A DNA stretch of 64,000 nt, taken from contig CP095414.1 in NCBI GenBank assembly GCA_029541985.1, positions 2,515,001-2,579,000 on the forward strand, read 5' to 3'. Both the position numbers and the translations under genes were made by a program. The notes beneath the pieces are model-generated. The model was not told the DNA's origin. It saw nothing but the letters and a program-made list of their open reading frames with translations, and searched no databases. Of this stretch, positions 47,545 to 57,414 are shown in pieces. Origin of the DNA: Bacteroidales bacterium F22. GTDB lineage: Bacteria; Bacteroidota; Bacteroidia; Bacteroidales; Bacteroidaceae. The number at the start of each line of letters is the position of its first letter. The first letter of the stretch is position 1.

Positions 47545-48423
47545 ATGGCTACAAAGAAACGAAATGCGCTAGGACGTGGTTTAGATGCCATCCTAGATAT
47601 AGATGATGTGGAAACTTCAGGCGGTTCTTCTATCAATGAGATAGCCCTCTCGTTGATTCATGCTAATCCAAATCAACCTCGTCGTGATTTTGATCAAGAT
47701 GCATTGCGAGAATTGTCTGAATCAATTATGGAAATAGGACTCATACAACCCATCACCCTTCGTGAGATGGACAATGGAACCTATCAGATTATTGCAGGTG
47801 AACGACGATATCGTGCGAGTCAACTCGCCGGATTAGAATCTATTCCTGCTTATGTGCGTACCGTCAATGATGAGCAAGTGGTTTCTATGGCATTGGTTGA
47901 GAACATTCAACGTGAAGACCTCAACGCCGTAGAGATAGCTCTTGGTTATCAGCACCTCATGGACGAATATCATCTGACTCAAGAAAAGGTGAGTGAGCGA
48001 GTGGGCAAGAAGCGGGCTACGGTAGCTAATTATCTTCGGTTACTCAAACTTCCTGCACCTGTCCAATTGGCTCTCCAACGAAAAGAGATAGAGATGGGGC
48101 ATGCACGTGCTTTGTTGCCATTGCAAAATGCCGTACAGCAAGTAAAAGTCTTTGAAGAGATTCTTAAATATGGCTATTCTGTACGTCATGTAGAACGTAT
48201 TGTCAAACAATTATTGGCAGGCAATGCGCTTTCAGAAAAGAAGAAAGAAGCGACAAGCCCACAACCCAAATTATACGAATTGCTCCAAAAGCAATTATCT
48301 GGTTTCTTCAATACATCGGTCAAACTAACTTGTTCCAACAAAGGGAAAGGCAAAATAAGCATTCCTTTTAAGAGTGAGGCAGAATTGGAAAAGATTATGG
48401 AATTGTTTGACTCACTAAAATAA
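47545..48423 (+). CDS. parB: Chromosome-partitioning protein ParB
   Basis: A 292-residue ParB/Spo0J CTPase clamp. The N-terminal domain has NPNQPRRDFDQDALRELSESI and the CTP motif GERRYRA near 91-97, and VENIQREDLNAVE near 115-127. The central helix-turn-helix (LTQEKVSERVGKKRATVANYLRLL) near 143-166 recognises parS. The C-terminal ~60 residues form the dimer domain (STSVKLTC...GKGKISIPF). No canonical parS palindrome was seen in this window. Confidence 0.96.
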   Translation: MATKKRNALGRGLDAILDIDDVETSGGSSINEIALSLIHANPNQPRRDFDQDALRELSESIMEIGLIQPITLREMDNGTYQIIAGERRYRASQLAGLESIPAYVRTVNDEQVVSMALVENIQREDLNAVEIALGYQHLMDEYHLTQEKVSERVGKKRATVANYLRLLKLPAPVQLALQRKEIEMGHARALLPLQNAVQQVKVFEEILKYGYSVRHVERIVKQLLAGNALSEKKKEATSPQPKLYELLQKQLSGFFNTSVKLTCSNKGKGKISIPFKSEAELEKIMELFDSLK

Positions 48424-48427
48424 TATA

Positions 48428-49540
48428 ATGAGTGATTTTTCATTAAATAAGAGATTTCGATACGTGCTAAGTATGAGTTGTATACTATTAATCACTTTGA
48501 TAGTAACCCCTTTATGTGCACAGAATAGATCTATTAAGAATATGCTAAAGGTCAAATCGGCTACGCTTATAGAGATTGACTCTATGCGTCATCCTGAATT
48601 GCACCAACGAGTAGAGCTCTCACGTGCACGGACATTGAAGGTGCAAGGAGATTCTATCCTTGCCATTGCCGATTCTCTTAGAGGACTCGGCGTAGACTCG
48701 CTGAGAGTACTTGCTGATTCACTAGCTCAGCACAGTGAAGCTCTGAAACAACGTGCTCAATCTATTCAAGACGGTATCATCAAAGAGACCAATCCAGCTT
48801 TGAACCCTATAGTTGCTGATTCCCTAGAGCATATCGAGCATTTTGTAACTGATAGTTTGCTTCCTAACCCCAAGCATGGTGGAGCAGTGGATAAACCGAT
48901 GACTCCTCCTAAGGGTAAACCAGAGTTGACTGTCGGCCATCCACTAGAGACCGACACTTTATCTACCGATTCGGTGATGCAGGTAGCCGTCGATTCTTTG
49001 ACTTTGTTGACAGCAAAAGACTCACTAGCCGTGGATCAATTTCAGAAACCATTATGGGTTCCTAATTCTACCCGTTCAGTATGGTTAGCGTTGATGATTC
49101 CTGGAGGTGGACAAATTTATAATAGGAAATATTGGAAACTTCCTATCTTTTATGGGGGATTTGCTGCTTGCACCTATGCCTTAGTATGGAACAATCGGAT
49201 GTATCATGATTATCAGAAGGCCTATATGGATTTGATGGATGATAATGAAAGCACCAATAGCTATCTCGATTTACTCCCTGCAAACTATAGTTATGATGAG
49301 TCACAACTAGAGACCATTCTTAAGAACCGTAAAGATAAATTCCGTCGTTGGAGAGACATGAGTATATTTGCCTATATTGGCGTGTATTTCCTCTCAGTAG
49401 TTGATGCCTACGTAGATGCCGAATTGTCAGACTTCGATATAACTCCAGATTTAAGTATGCATATTGAACCCGCAGTGCTCAACTCGTCCTATTCATCAGA
49501 TAGTCGAACCGTAGGGGTCAGTTGCCGATTTACTTTCTGA
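48428..49540 (+). CDS. DUF5683 domain-containing protein
   Basis: A 370-residue Bacteroidetes-specific protein of unknown function. An N-terminal hydrophobic segment (about 14-31, ending PLCAQ) looks like a signal peptide. Residues ~35-195 are low-complexity and rich in Asp, Ser and Leu with repeated DSL-type words. The DUF5683 domain runs from about 215 to the end: SVWLALMIPGGGQIYNRKYW, followed by two hydrophobic stretches (near 238-252 and 308-325). It lies 4 bp after parB and 22 bp before a lytic transglycosylase gene, which fits a role at the envelope, but this is contextual only. Confidence 0.85.
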   Translation: MSDFSLNKRFRYVLSMSCILLITLIVTPLCAQNRSIKNMLKVKSATLIEIDSMRHPELHQRVELSRARTLKVQGDSILAIADSLRGLGVDSLRVLADSLAQHSEALKQRAQSIQDGIIKETNPALNPIVADSLEHIEHFVTDSLLPNPKHGGAVDKPMTPPKGKPELTVGHPLETDTLSTDSVMQVAVDSLTLLTAKDSLAVDQFQKPLWVPNSTRSVWLALMIPGGGQIYNRKYWKLPIFYGGFAACTYALVWNNRMYHDYQKAYMDLMDDNESTNSYLDLLPANYSYDESQLETILKNRKDKFRRWRDMSIFAYIGVYFLSVVDAYVDAELSDFDITPDLSMHIEPAVLNSSYSSDSRTVGVSCRFTF

Positions 49541-49562
49541 TAACCAATAATAATATACTCCT

Positions 49563-50900
49563 ATGATGTACAGACGCTTTTTAACGTCGTTAGCAGTGCT
49601 TTTCTCTTTCTCCTCATCTTATAGTTATGGCATTGATGCTACTCCAAACAGACCAGTGACACCTGTCAAGAAGACTCTTGAGCAGAGTCCCGCAGAGACA
49701 ATCACAAAAGATACTGTGTCCAATGTTCAACTGACTCAGATTGCTAGAAAAGACTTGCCCTTAGGGATGCAATATCCTCTAGATAGCTTGGTTCATGACT
49801 GGAAATCCAGAGAGTACCTCTCCGAAGGAACCGGCTGTCAAACCTCAGCATCTAATCCTGTATTTCCTGACTCGGTCATTATCGACCGTTTGCAGCGACT
49901 TCCGACAGTCATCGAATTGCCCTATAACGATATCGTCTCTAACTATATCAAACGATATACTGGTTCATTGCGTCCACAAGTATCTTACATGCTAGCAGCA
50001 TTTAATTTCTATGGTCCTGTATTCGAACAAGCGTTAGAAGCTTATGGACTACCGCTCGAACTCAAATATCTTCCTATCATAGAATCAGCATTGAAACCCA
50101 AAGCCCGATCTCGAGTTGGCGCTACTGGCCTATGGCAGTTTATGCTTCCTACAGCTAAGATTTATGGTTTACAAGTCAATTCGTTAGTGGATGAACGCTG
50201 CGACCCTGCTAAGTCAAGTTTAGCTGCAGCACATTATCTCTATGATATGTATGAGATTTATCATGAATGGAATCTTGTGATTGCTTCTTATAATTGTGGC
50301 CCAGGTAATGTAAACAAAGCGATTCGTCGGGCTGGTGGAAGTAAAGATTTCTGGAAGATATATCCTTATCTTCCTCGTGAGACAAGGGGGTATGTCCCTG
50401 CATTTATTGCTGCAAACTATGTGATGAATTACTATTGCGAGCACAATATCTGTCCTTTGCAAACTGCGATTCCTCAACCGACTGATACGATACATATCAG
50501 TAAGTTACTTCATTTACAACAAGTAGCTGACAAATGCGATTTACCGATAGAAGAATTGCGTGACCTCAACCCTGAATTTCGAAGAGACATCATTCCGGGC
50601 AATTCTCAATCCTATGCACTGCGATTACCTGACATGGCAATCAGTCACTTCATCTCCAATAAAGATTCTATCATGGCCTATAACCATGACAAATATTTCA
50701 CGAAACGGTCGACTGTAAAACCTAGCGGTTATGGCTCTGGAACAGCTGGAGGCCATTATATCTATTACAAGATTCGATCTGGAGACAGTCTATCTACTAT
50801 TGCTCATAAGTATGGCGTAGGGGTGTCTAGTCTGAAACGGTGGAACAATATGCGAACCTCACGTATTCGTGCTGGCAAGCATCTCAAAATTTATAAATAA
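49563..50900 (+). CDS. Membrane-bound lytic murein transglycosylase with LysM (MltD-like)
   Basis: A 445-residue exported peptidoglycan-degrading enzyme. The signal peptide covers about residues 1-23. The GH23 SLT domain lies around 140-300, with catalytic Glu in LPIIESALKPKARS near 174-187, then VGATGLWQFMLPTAKIYG and YNCGPGNVNKAI. A degenerate LysM-like region near 310-360 is followed by a clear C-terminal LysM (YYKIRSGDSLSTIAHKYGV to GKHLKIYK, about 398-445). It is the last gene of the parA operon and is followed by a long hairpin terminator. Confidence 0.92.
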   Translation: MMYRRFLTSLAVLFSFSSSYSYGIDATPNRPVTPVKKTLEQSPAETITKDTVSNVQLTQIARKDLPLGMQYPLDSLVHDWKSREYLSEGTGCQTSASNPVFPDSVIIDRLQRLPTVIELPYNDIVSNYIKRYTGSLRPQVSYMLAAFNFYGPVFEQALEAYGLPLELKYLPIIESALKPKARSRVGATGLWQFMLPTAKIYGLQVNSLVDERCDPAKSSLAAAHYLYDMYEIYHEWNLVIASYNCGPGNVNKAIRRAGGSKDFWKIYPYLPRETRGYVPAFIAANYVMNYYCEHNICPLQTAIPQPTDTIHISKLLHLQQVADKCDLPIEELRDLNPEFRRDIIPGNSQSYALRLPDMAISHFISNKDSIMAYNHDKYFTKRSTVKPSGYGSGTAGGHYIYYKIRSGDSLSTIAHKYGVGVSSLKRWNNMRTSRIRAGKHLKIYK

Positions 50901-50906
50901 AACGAT

Positions 50907-50969
50907 AAAGACGTTTATGGGGAAACAAGTTACATTTTTGATGTATTGTTTGTCTTTAAACGTCTTTTT
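50907..50969 (+). terminator. Long hairpin terminator after the lytic transglycosylase, overlapping the relA/spoT promoter
   Basis: AAAGACGTTTA (50907-50917) pairs with 50957-50967, with inner stems AAACAA/TTGTTT (50923-50928 with 50946-50951) and TACAT/ATGTA (50931-50935 with 50941-50945). A T run follows at 50965-50969. It starts 6 bp after the stop codon. Confidence 0.7.
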
Positions 50970-50980
50970 ATATATATTTG
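50949..50980 (+). promoter_or_regulatory. relA/spoT promoter (-33/-7)
   Basis: TTTG (50949-50952), a 20-nt spacer and TATATTTG (50973-50980) form an exact Bacteroidetes promoter. The -33 element lies inside the 3' arm of the upstream terminator hairpin. Predicted transcription starts near 50987. Confidence 0.7.
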
Positions 50981-50991
50981 TGGAAAGCTAG

Positions 50992-51028
50992 CACTAGACT
51001 GTCTTATTGCAGTCTAGTGATTTTTTTC
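50992..51028 (+). terminator. Terminator-like hairpin in the relA/spoT leader (candidate attenuator)
   Basis: CACTAGACTG (50992-51001) pairs perfectly with 51010-51019 around an 8-nt loop and is followed by seven Ts (51021-51027). It lies after the predicted transcription start and 37 bp before the relA/spoT ATG. Confidence 0.7.
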
Positions 51029-51064
51029 TTATACTAATTCTTTTGACTGCTAAGGTATATTTAG

Positions 51065-53332
51065 ATGGATGAAAATATAAAAAAAACAATAGATTACGAG
51101 CAGTTGGTGGAAGATACTTTTCAACAGCTTATCAAAGATTATCTTTCTACTAAACATCGCAAGCGTACTGAAATCATTACTCGTGCCTTTCGATTTGCTC
51201 AACAAGCTCATAAAGGGGTGAAGCGAAGATCAGGAGAACCTTATATCCTGCATCCCTTATCTGTAGCTAGGATTGTTTGCAATGAGATTGGTTTGGGTTC
51301 TACCTCCATTTGCGCTGCCTTATTGCACGATGTCGTAGAAGATACAGAATATACAGTCGAAGATTTATCGAATATCTTCGGCCCTAAAGTCGCAGATATT
51401 GTGGATGGATTGACCAAGATATCTAGTAGCTATTTCAATGATGCCAACTCTATACAAGTAGAAAATTACAAGAAGCTTCTTCTGACGATGAGCAATGATA
51501 TCCGTGTGATATTTGTAAAAATTGCAGACCGTCTTCACAACATGCGTACCCTTGGTTCTATGTTGCCTAGTAAGCAATATAAGATAGCAGGTGAGACGAC
51601 TTATATCTATGCCCCTCTTGCAAATCGTTTAGGGCTCAATCGCATCAAGACTGAATTGGAGAATCTTAGTTTCATGTACGAGCATCCCGATGCTTATACA
51701 AGGATTAAAGAGCAATTAGAAGCTACAGCGAGCATTCGTGATGAACTATTTCAAGAATTTACGGCACCAATTCGTCGTGTCCTTGATGACATGGGATTCA
51801 ATTATACTATCAAAGCCCGTGTGAAATCAATCTATTCGATATGGCATAAGATGCAGGTCAAAGAGGTTCCATTTGAAGATGTATTTGATATATTGGCAGT
51901 ACGAATTATCTTCCATCCTAAAGAAACGGGTGATGAATTGACTGACTGTTACGCTATCTATGTGGCCTTGACAAAATTATATGTAGCCCATCCTGACCGT
52001 ACCCGCGATTGGTTGAACAATCCTAAGGAGAATGGTTACCAAGCCCTTCATGTCACCTTAATGTCCAAAGGAACTCATCGTGGAGAGTGGGTCGAAGTAC
52101 AGATTCGTAGTGCACGGATGAATGATATAGCCGAACAAGGATTGGCTGCTCATTGGAAATATAAAGAAGGCAATGGTGGCGAAGATGAAGTCGAATTGAA
52201 TAAATGGCTATTGACCATCAAAGAGATTTTAGCTGACCCCCAACCCAATGCGATGGATTTCTTAGATACCATCAAGTTAAATTTGTTTTCTTCTGAGATT
52301 TATGTTTTTACTCCCAAAGGAGAAATCAAAACGATGCCCCAGTCGAGTACTGTTCTTGATTTTGCTTTTTCCCTTCATACAGATATAGGGACACACTATA
52401 TAGGCGCCAAAGTTAATAGAGTACTGGTAGGGGAAGATTATAAACTCAAAAGTGGAGATCAAGTTGAAATCTTGACTTCTCGAACTGAACGTGTCAAGAA
52501 GGAATGGGAGTCTATGGTTACTACGGTACGTGCGAAGACAAAGATTCAATCTGTGCTTCGCCGAATATCCAAAAAGGACCAAGCGACGGGAAAGGAACTT
52601 CTGCTTCAGTTCTTCAAAGAAGAAGATTTGCCTACCGATTCCGTTTCACTCTTGGACAAACTCTGCCATCTACATGATTTGAAAAAACATGAAGACCTCT
52701 ATGAGGGGATAGGACATGGAGACATTGTTCTGGGAGAGACAGAACGTATTTTGCTCAAAGGAAATACGAGCGCTTGGCGACGCTTCTTCAGAATAGGTGG
52801 TATGTCTGCTGTCAAATCGAAAGGAACCGCTACTAAGGAGGATACATTAATCTCTGTAAGTGATGATATTGATACCAAGAAGGTTTTTAATATAAATGCC
52901 AAGGGCGTAAATACAGTGTACCAAGTAGCCGAATGTTGTAAACCAATTCCAGGAGACAATATCTTAGGTTATATCGACGAGAACAATCACGTGACGATTC
53001 ACAAACGGCAGTGTCCAGTAGCGATCAAATTAAAAAGCAGCTATGGACATCGTATCATTGCAGCTTCATGGAGCCCTGATGCCAGTCTATTATTTAAAGT
53101 CGTCGTTTCTATTAGAGGGATCGACAGATTAGGACTACTCAATGAAGTCACTCAAGTACTGTCTAGCCAATTGCACGTCAATATGAAGGAACTTCATTTC
53201 TCAAGTGACAACGGCATATTCGAAGGTCGTGTACAACTATTAGTTCATGAAGTGAAAGAAGTACAGCGTATCATCATAGAATTGCAGAAAGTAAATGGAA
53301 TCAAAAAGGTATCTCGTGTAGAAAATCTATAA
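51065..53332 (+). CDS. Bifunctional (p)ppGpp synthetase/hydrolase, RelA/SpoT family
   Basis: A 755-residue long RSH protein controlling the stringent response. The hydrolase HD domain includes RSGEPYILHPLSVARI near 60-75 and LLHDVVEDTEY near 90-100 with the metal-binding HD; the synthetase domain includes NPKENGYQALHVTL near 320-333. TGS (EIYVFTPKGEIKTMPQSST), a zinc-finger-like CCKPIPGD segment and a C-terminal ACT domain follow. Both catalytic halves look intact, so it is likely the SpoT/Rel type. A full promoter and a terminator-like hairpin lie in its short leader. Confidence 0.95.
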   Translation: MDENIKKTIDYEQLVEDTFQQLIKDYLSTKHRKRTEIITRAFRFAQQAHKGVKRRSGEPYILHPLSVARIVCNEIGLGSTSICAALLHDVVEDTEYTVEDLSNIFGPKVADIVDGLTKISSSYFNDANSIQVENYKKLLLTMSNDIRVIFVKIADRLHNMRTLGSMLPSKQYKIAGETTYIYAPLANRLGLNRIKTELENLSFMYEHPDAYTRIKEQLEATASIRDELFQEFTAPIRRVLDDMGFNYTIKARVKSIYSIWHKMQVKEVPFEDVFDILAVRIIFHPKETGDELTDCYAIYVALTKLYVAHPDRTRDWLNNPKENGYQALHVTLMSKGTHRGEWVEVQIRSARMNDIAEQGLAAHWKYKEGNGGEDEVELNKWLLTIKEILADPQPNAMDFLDTIKLNLFSSEIYVFTPKGEIKTMPQSSTVLDFAFSLHTDIGTHYIGAKVNRVLVGEDYKLKSGDQVEILTSRTERVKKEWESMVTTVRAKTKIQSVLRRISKKDQATGKELLLQFFKEEDLPTDSVSLLDKLCHLHDLKKHEDLYEGIGHGDIVLGETERILLKGNTSAWRRFFRIGGMSAVKSKGTATKEDTLISVSDDIDTKKVFNINAKGVNTVYQVAECCKPIPGDNILGYIDENNHVTIHKRQCPVAIKLKSSYGHRIIAASWSPDASLLFKVVVSIRGIDRLGLLNEVTQVLSSQLHVNMKELHFSSDNGIFEGRVQLLVHEVKEVQRIIIELQKVNGIKKVSRVENL

Positions 53333-53366
53333 CGCAGATACTGAGCCCCTAGAGGAAGGGGGCAGA

Positions 53367-53696
53367 TTAATAATCCAAGGCATTTCTCAATGCTTGTAAC
53401 TCCTCTTTTACAGCAGTTAATCTCTTAATGATATCGGCTCTTTTGTAGACGATATCATTATTTTTGTTTGTAGCCATATATTCTCTTACTCCTTGCAAAG
53501 TCAGTTTCTTTTCTTTTGTTAGATACCGAACAAGTTTAATCTTAGGGATATCACTTCCCTTGAACCGAATACGATTAGTATTGGTTCTTTCGGCACGCAT
53601 CTGTGGAATCTCTTTCTCCCAATGGGTGATGGTCGAAATCGGTACATCAAACATCTTAGCTACTTCACTAGCACTGTAATATAATTTTTTAGCCAT
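53367..53696 (-). CDS. MerR family transcriptional regulator
   Basis: A 109-residue protein with an N-terminal winged helix of the MerR type: LYYSASEVAKMFDVPISTITHWEKEIPQM near 5-33 is the helix-turn-helix, and RIRFKGSDIPKIKLVRYLTKEKKLTLQGVREYM near 42-74 the wing and following helices. The C-terminal ~30 residues form a coiled-coil for dimerisation (IIKRLTAVKEELQALRNAL). There is no ligand-binding domain, so the effector, if any, is unknown. It lies 31 bp downstream of the M23 peptidase gene on the same strand. Confidence 0.9.
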   Translation of the reverse strand: MAKKLYYSASEVAKMFDVPISTITHWEKEIPQMRAERTNTNRIRFKGSDIPKIKLVRYLTKEKKLTLQGVREYMATNKNNDIVYKRADIIKRLTAVKEELQALRNALDY

Positions 53697-53727
53697 AGCT
53701 TTTGGTTTTGCTTAAATCTGTATAGAA

Positions 53728-54696
53728 TTAATCCATTGTTTCTCTGTGAGACTCTGCCAATTCGAGAATCTTATCATATTGGTTTTCATCCAAGTCCATA
53801 AAATAATAATTGATTGGATTGTGTACCCGTCCTTTATAATGAACTTCATAATGTAAGTGTGGTCCCGTACTTTTACCTGTACTACCCACTTCACCTATCT
53901 TTTGTCCTCGTTTGACTTGCTGTCCAGTGCGCACATCGATACTGTTCAGATGGGCGTAAAGTGTCTCATAATCAAATCCATGATTGATAACAATGCAGTT
54001 GCCATAACCTCTGACACGCTTCGATTTGATGACTCGTCCATCACCGGTAGCATAGACTGGAGTTCCTCTTTTAGCTGCAAAATCCATCCCTTCGTGGAAT
54101 TTACGAGTACCATATATAGGGTCCACTCTCCAGCCATATCCCGATGCAGTATATTTCAGGTCCTTATTGGATACCGGTTGTATGGCAGGTATACAGGCGA
54201 TTCGTTTGTCCTGGTTCTTGAGTGCCGAGACGATAGAGTCAAACGAGATAGACTGTTTATAAATTTCTAACTGCAGGTTATCTAGCTGTTTTGTCGTGTT
54301 GACGAGCAGTTTGTTACTTGGCTTTTCAGCCAATTGGTTATATTTTTCAGCAAATAGATTATCTAATTGATACAAGTCTGTGGTATCAGGGTCCATACGT
54401 AGAAGGGCTCTATAGATATACACATCTCTTTGCTTCAATATATTAATCATCCCCTGATTATTGTCATTCTGACGAGAAAGTAGCATCAACTGTGATTTCA
54501 TCTTACTATTTTCTTGAGCCAGTTCCATCTCTTTAGGGGAAGTAATCAAAAAGGATAATAATATGAATGTGGCTATACCCGAGCCAACACCTAAAAGAAT
54601 CCGATTGAAGAAAAACCAGAATCGCTGTCCCTTTGTAGGAGAGATACGACGATATCTTTGTTTCTTACGGTCGTATTTATAATAAAGTTTGCTCAT
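53728..54696 (-). CDS. M23 family metallopeptidase (cell-wall endopeptidase)
   Basis: A 322-residue membrane-anchored protein. One transmembrane helix lies near 30-48, followed by a coiled-coil region (about 55-130, and QLDNLQLEIYKQSISF). The C-terminal LytM/M23 domain has the zinc motif FHEGMDFAAKRGTPVYA near 198-214 (H and D) and GPHLHYEVHYKGRVHNP near 278-294 (HxH). It is likely a D,D- or D,L-endopeptidase or a divisome-type activator. All zinc ligands are present, so catalysis is expected. It is divergent from alaS, with overlapping promoters. Confidence 0.93.
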   Translation of the reverse strand: MSKLYYKYDRKKQRYRRISPTKGQRFWFFFNRILLGVGSGIATFILLSFLITSPKEMELAQENSKMKSQLMLLSRQNDNNQGMINILKQRDVYIYRALLRMDPDTTDLYQLDNLFAEKYNQLAEKPSNKLLVNTTKQLDNLQLEIYKQSISFDSIVSALKNQDKRIACIPAIQPVSNKDLKYTASGYGWRVDPIYGTRKFHEGMDFAAKRGTPVYATGDGRVIKSKRVRGYGNCIVINHGFDYETLYAHLNSIDVRTGQQVKRGQKIGEVGSTGKSTGPHLHYEVHYKGRVHNPINYYFMDLDENQYDKILELAESHRETMD

Positions 54697-54725
54697 ATAA
54701 TCACATTTATCTCTTGTTTAGGAAC

Positions 54726-54753
54726 AAAAATAGTAAAAACCCATTATCTTTGC
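54726..54753. promoter_or_regulatory. Back-to-back promoters of the M23 peptidase (-) and alaS (+)
   Basis: TATCTTTG (54746-54753, plus) faces alaS, and TATTTTTG (54726-54733, minus) faces the M23 gene. They are separated by 12 bp, so the expected -33 region of each covers the -7 of the other, and only one could be occupied at a time. Confidence 0.5.
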
Positions 54754-54789
54754 AGTAATTTTTTAAGATATTAACTTCAGAAAGATAAA

Positions 54790-57414
54790 ATGATGACTGC
54801 TAATGAGATTCGTGACTCTTTTATCCACTATTTTAAGGGAAAAGGGCACCAAATCGTACCATCTGCACCGATGGTAATCAAAGATGATCCTACATTGATG
54901 TTTACAAATGCAGGAATGAACCAATTTAAAGATATCATTCTGGGCAATCAAGTCGCCAAATACACTCGTGTATCTGACAGTCAGAAATGTCTCCGCGTGA
55001 GTGGTAAGCACAACGATTTAGAGGAAGTGGGACATGATACCTATCATCATACTATGTTTGAGATGTTGGGCAATTGGTCTTTTGGTGATTATTTCAAGAA
55101 AGAAGCCATAGAATGGGCGTGGGAATATTTGACAAAAGAACTCAAGCTCTCTCCAGACTTATTCTATGTCACTGTATTTGAAGGAGCAGCAGAAGATGGA
55201 CTCGACAAAGACAATGAAGCATTTGCTATTTGGGAGAAATTCTTGCCACAAGAAAAGATTATCAATGGAAATAAGAAAGACAATTTCTGGGAAATGGGAG
55301 AGACAGGTCCTTGTGGTCCTTGTTCTGAAATCCATATGGATTTACGTAGTCCAGAGGATCGTGCAAAGATTCCCGGTGCTAGTCTTGTGAACCAAGATCA
55401 TCCTCAAGTGATAGAGATATGGAATCTTGTATTTATGCAATATGAACGAATGGCTGATGGCCATTTGGAAGACCTTCCTGCTCGTGTCATTGATACTGGT
55501 ATGGGATTTGAACGTCTATGTATGGCTCTTCAGGGCAAGACTTCTAATTATGATACTGATGTTTTCCAACCGATGTTGCAGTTTATAGCTAAGATGTCAG
55601 GTGTGGCTTATGGTCATGCAGAGAAGACAGATATCGCCATGCGTGTAATTGCTGACCATATTCGAACCATTGCTTTCTCTATTACCGATGGTCAATTGCC
55701 AAGCAATGCCAAAGCAGGCTATGTCATCCGACGTATTCTCCGTCGTGCCGTTCGTTATGGTTATACCTTCTTGGGACAGCAACAAGCCTTTATGTTCAAA
55801 CTGATCCCTGTCTTAGTTAAGGAAATGGGGGGTGCTTATCCAGAACTCAAAGCACAACAGACGCTAATCGAAAAGGTCATCAAGGAAGAGGAAGAATCAT
55901 TTTTGCGTACACTTGATACCGGAATCAAGATGCTTGATGTTCAAATCCAAGCAACCAAAGCAGCTGGCAAGACCATATTGGATGGAACCATTGCCTTCAC
56001 GCTATATGATACGTATGGATTTCCTTTTGACTTGACCGAACTCATCCTACGTGAACAGGGGATGACTGTCGACCAAGCAGCTTTTGATGCAGCGATGCAA
56101 GTTCAAAAAGACCGTGCACGCAATGCAGCACATATAGATACCGGTGATTGGGTAGTCCTAGAAGAGGGAACCTCTACTTTCGTTGGCTATGACTATACTG
56201 AATATGAGACAAGTATCCTTCGTTATCGTAAGATTACTCAGAAGAAAAAGACACTCTATCAACTAGTTCTTAACCAGACACCTTTCTATGCAGAAAGTGG
56301 AGGCCAAGTAGGGGATACAGGAGTATTAGTCAGTGAATCAGAGACGATTGATATCATCGATACCAAGAGTGAAAACAACTTGACAGTACATCTGACTACT
56401 AAGTTACCCAAAGAGATGCAAGTACCGATGATGGCTTGTGTAGATACTGACAAACGGTCTGCTTCGGCAGCCAATCACTCAGCTACTCACCTTCTAGATG
56501 CTGCTCTGCGTGAAGTCTTAGGTGCTCATGTAGAACAGAAAGGCTCATTGGTTACTCCGAAATCACTGCGTTTTGATTTCTCTCATTTCCAGAAAGTTAC
56601 CGATGAAGAAATCAGACAAGTGGAGCGCATCGTCAATGCCAATATACGCAAGAATATTGCTCTTCAAGAACATCGCAATATACCTATTGATGAGGCTCGC
56701 GAATTGGGTGCAATCGCACTGTTTGGCGAAAAATATGGAGATGAAGTTCGCGTGATTCAGTTTGGCGATTCTATCGAATTCTGTGGCGGTATTCATGTAC
56801 AATCCACAGGTCAGATAGCTATGTTTAAGATACTCTCCGAGAGTTCAGTAGCAGCAGGAGTTCGTCGTATCGAAGCCATTACAGGTGCTGCGGTCGAAGA
56901 GATGCTCTATGACATGCAAGACAAGATGAATACCCTTCGAGGATTATTCAACAACACGCCAAAATTGCAGGAGTCAATCAAGAAGTCCATCGAAGAGAAT
57001 GCGAAGCTAAAAGCACAAATAGAACTCTTCATGAAAGAAAAGGCGTCTCATTTGAAGCAATCATTGCTTGAACGACAAGAAGAGCACGATAAGTATACGC
57101 TAATTAAGTGTGTCGGTGATTACCCTGCTGATATGATTAAAGATATTGCTTTCCAACTCAAAGGGGATGGACTGACAAATCTTCTTTTTGTCGCTGGAAC
57201 AAAGGCCTTCGGCAAGCCGATGCTTACCGTGATGGCTACTGATGATTTGGTTGCTGCAGGTATTCATGCAGGTAAGCTAGTCAAGGAAGCTGCTCGTCTA
57301 ATCAAAGGCGGTGGTGGTGGACAACCTCACTTCGCTACGGCGGGAGGAAAAGATGCTGCTGCATTGGGTGCGGCTGTCGATAAGATTATCGAATTAGTCG
57401 ACCAGACTTTGTAG
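54790..57414 (+). CDS. alaS: Alanine--tRNA ligase
   Basis: An 874-residue class II synthetase. The N-terminal catalytic domain has [21 protein letters not shown] and [16 protein letters not shown] near 34-49; the editing domain has the zinc motif [12 protein letters not shown] near 560-571 and CGGIH near 660. The C-terminal C-Ala domain ends in a glycine-rich [14 protein letters not shown]. Length is the family norm (870-880). Either of two adjacent ATG codons could serve. A strong terminator follows. Confidence 0.98.
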   Translation: MMTANEIRDSFIHYFKGKGHQIVPSAPMVIKDDPTLMFTNAGMNQFKDIILGNQVAKYTRVSDSQKCLRVSGKHNDLEEVGHDTYHHTMFEMLGNWSFGDYFKKEAIEWAWEYLTKELKLSPDLFYVTVFEGAAEDGLDKDNEAFAIWEKFLPQEKIINGNKKDNFWEMGETGPCGPCSEIHMDLRSPEDRAKIPGASLVNQDHPQVIEIWNLVFMQYERMADGHLEDLPARVIDTGMGFERLCMALQGKTSNYDTDVFQPMLQFIAKMSGVAYGHAEKTDIAMRVIADHIRTIAFSITDGQLPSNAKAGYVIRRILRRAVRYGYTFLGQQQAFMFKLIPVLVKEMGGAYPELKAQQTLIEKVIKEEEESFLRTLDTGIKMLDVQIQATKAAGKTILDGTIAFTLYDTYGFPFDLTELILREQGMTVDQAAFDAAMQVQKDRARNAAHIDTGDWVVLEEGTSTFVGYDYTEYETSILRYRKITQKKKTLYQLVLNQTPFYAESGGQVGDTGVLVSESETIDIIDTKSENNLTVHLTTKLPKEMQVPMMACVDTDKRSASAANHSATHLLDAALREVLGAHVEQKGSLVTPKSLRFDFSHFQKVTDEEIRQVERIVNANIRKNIALQEHRNIPIDEARELGAIALFGEKYGDEVRVIQFGDSIEFCGGIHVQSTGQIAMFKILSESSVAAGVRRIEAITGAAVEEMLYDMQDKMNTLRGLFNNTPKLQESIKKSIEENAKLKAQIELFMKEKASHLKQSLLERQEEHDKYTLIKCVGDYPADMIKDIAFQLKGDGLTNLLFVAGTKAFGKPMLTVMATDDLVAAGIHAGKLVKEAARLIKGGGGGQPHFATAGGKDAAALGAAVDKIIELVDQTL

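Noticed and set aside
46499-49600. parS site near parAB
   Set aside because: No palindrome resembling TGTTTCACGTGAAACA was seen in or near the par genes; the sites may lie elsewhere on the chromosome.
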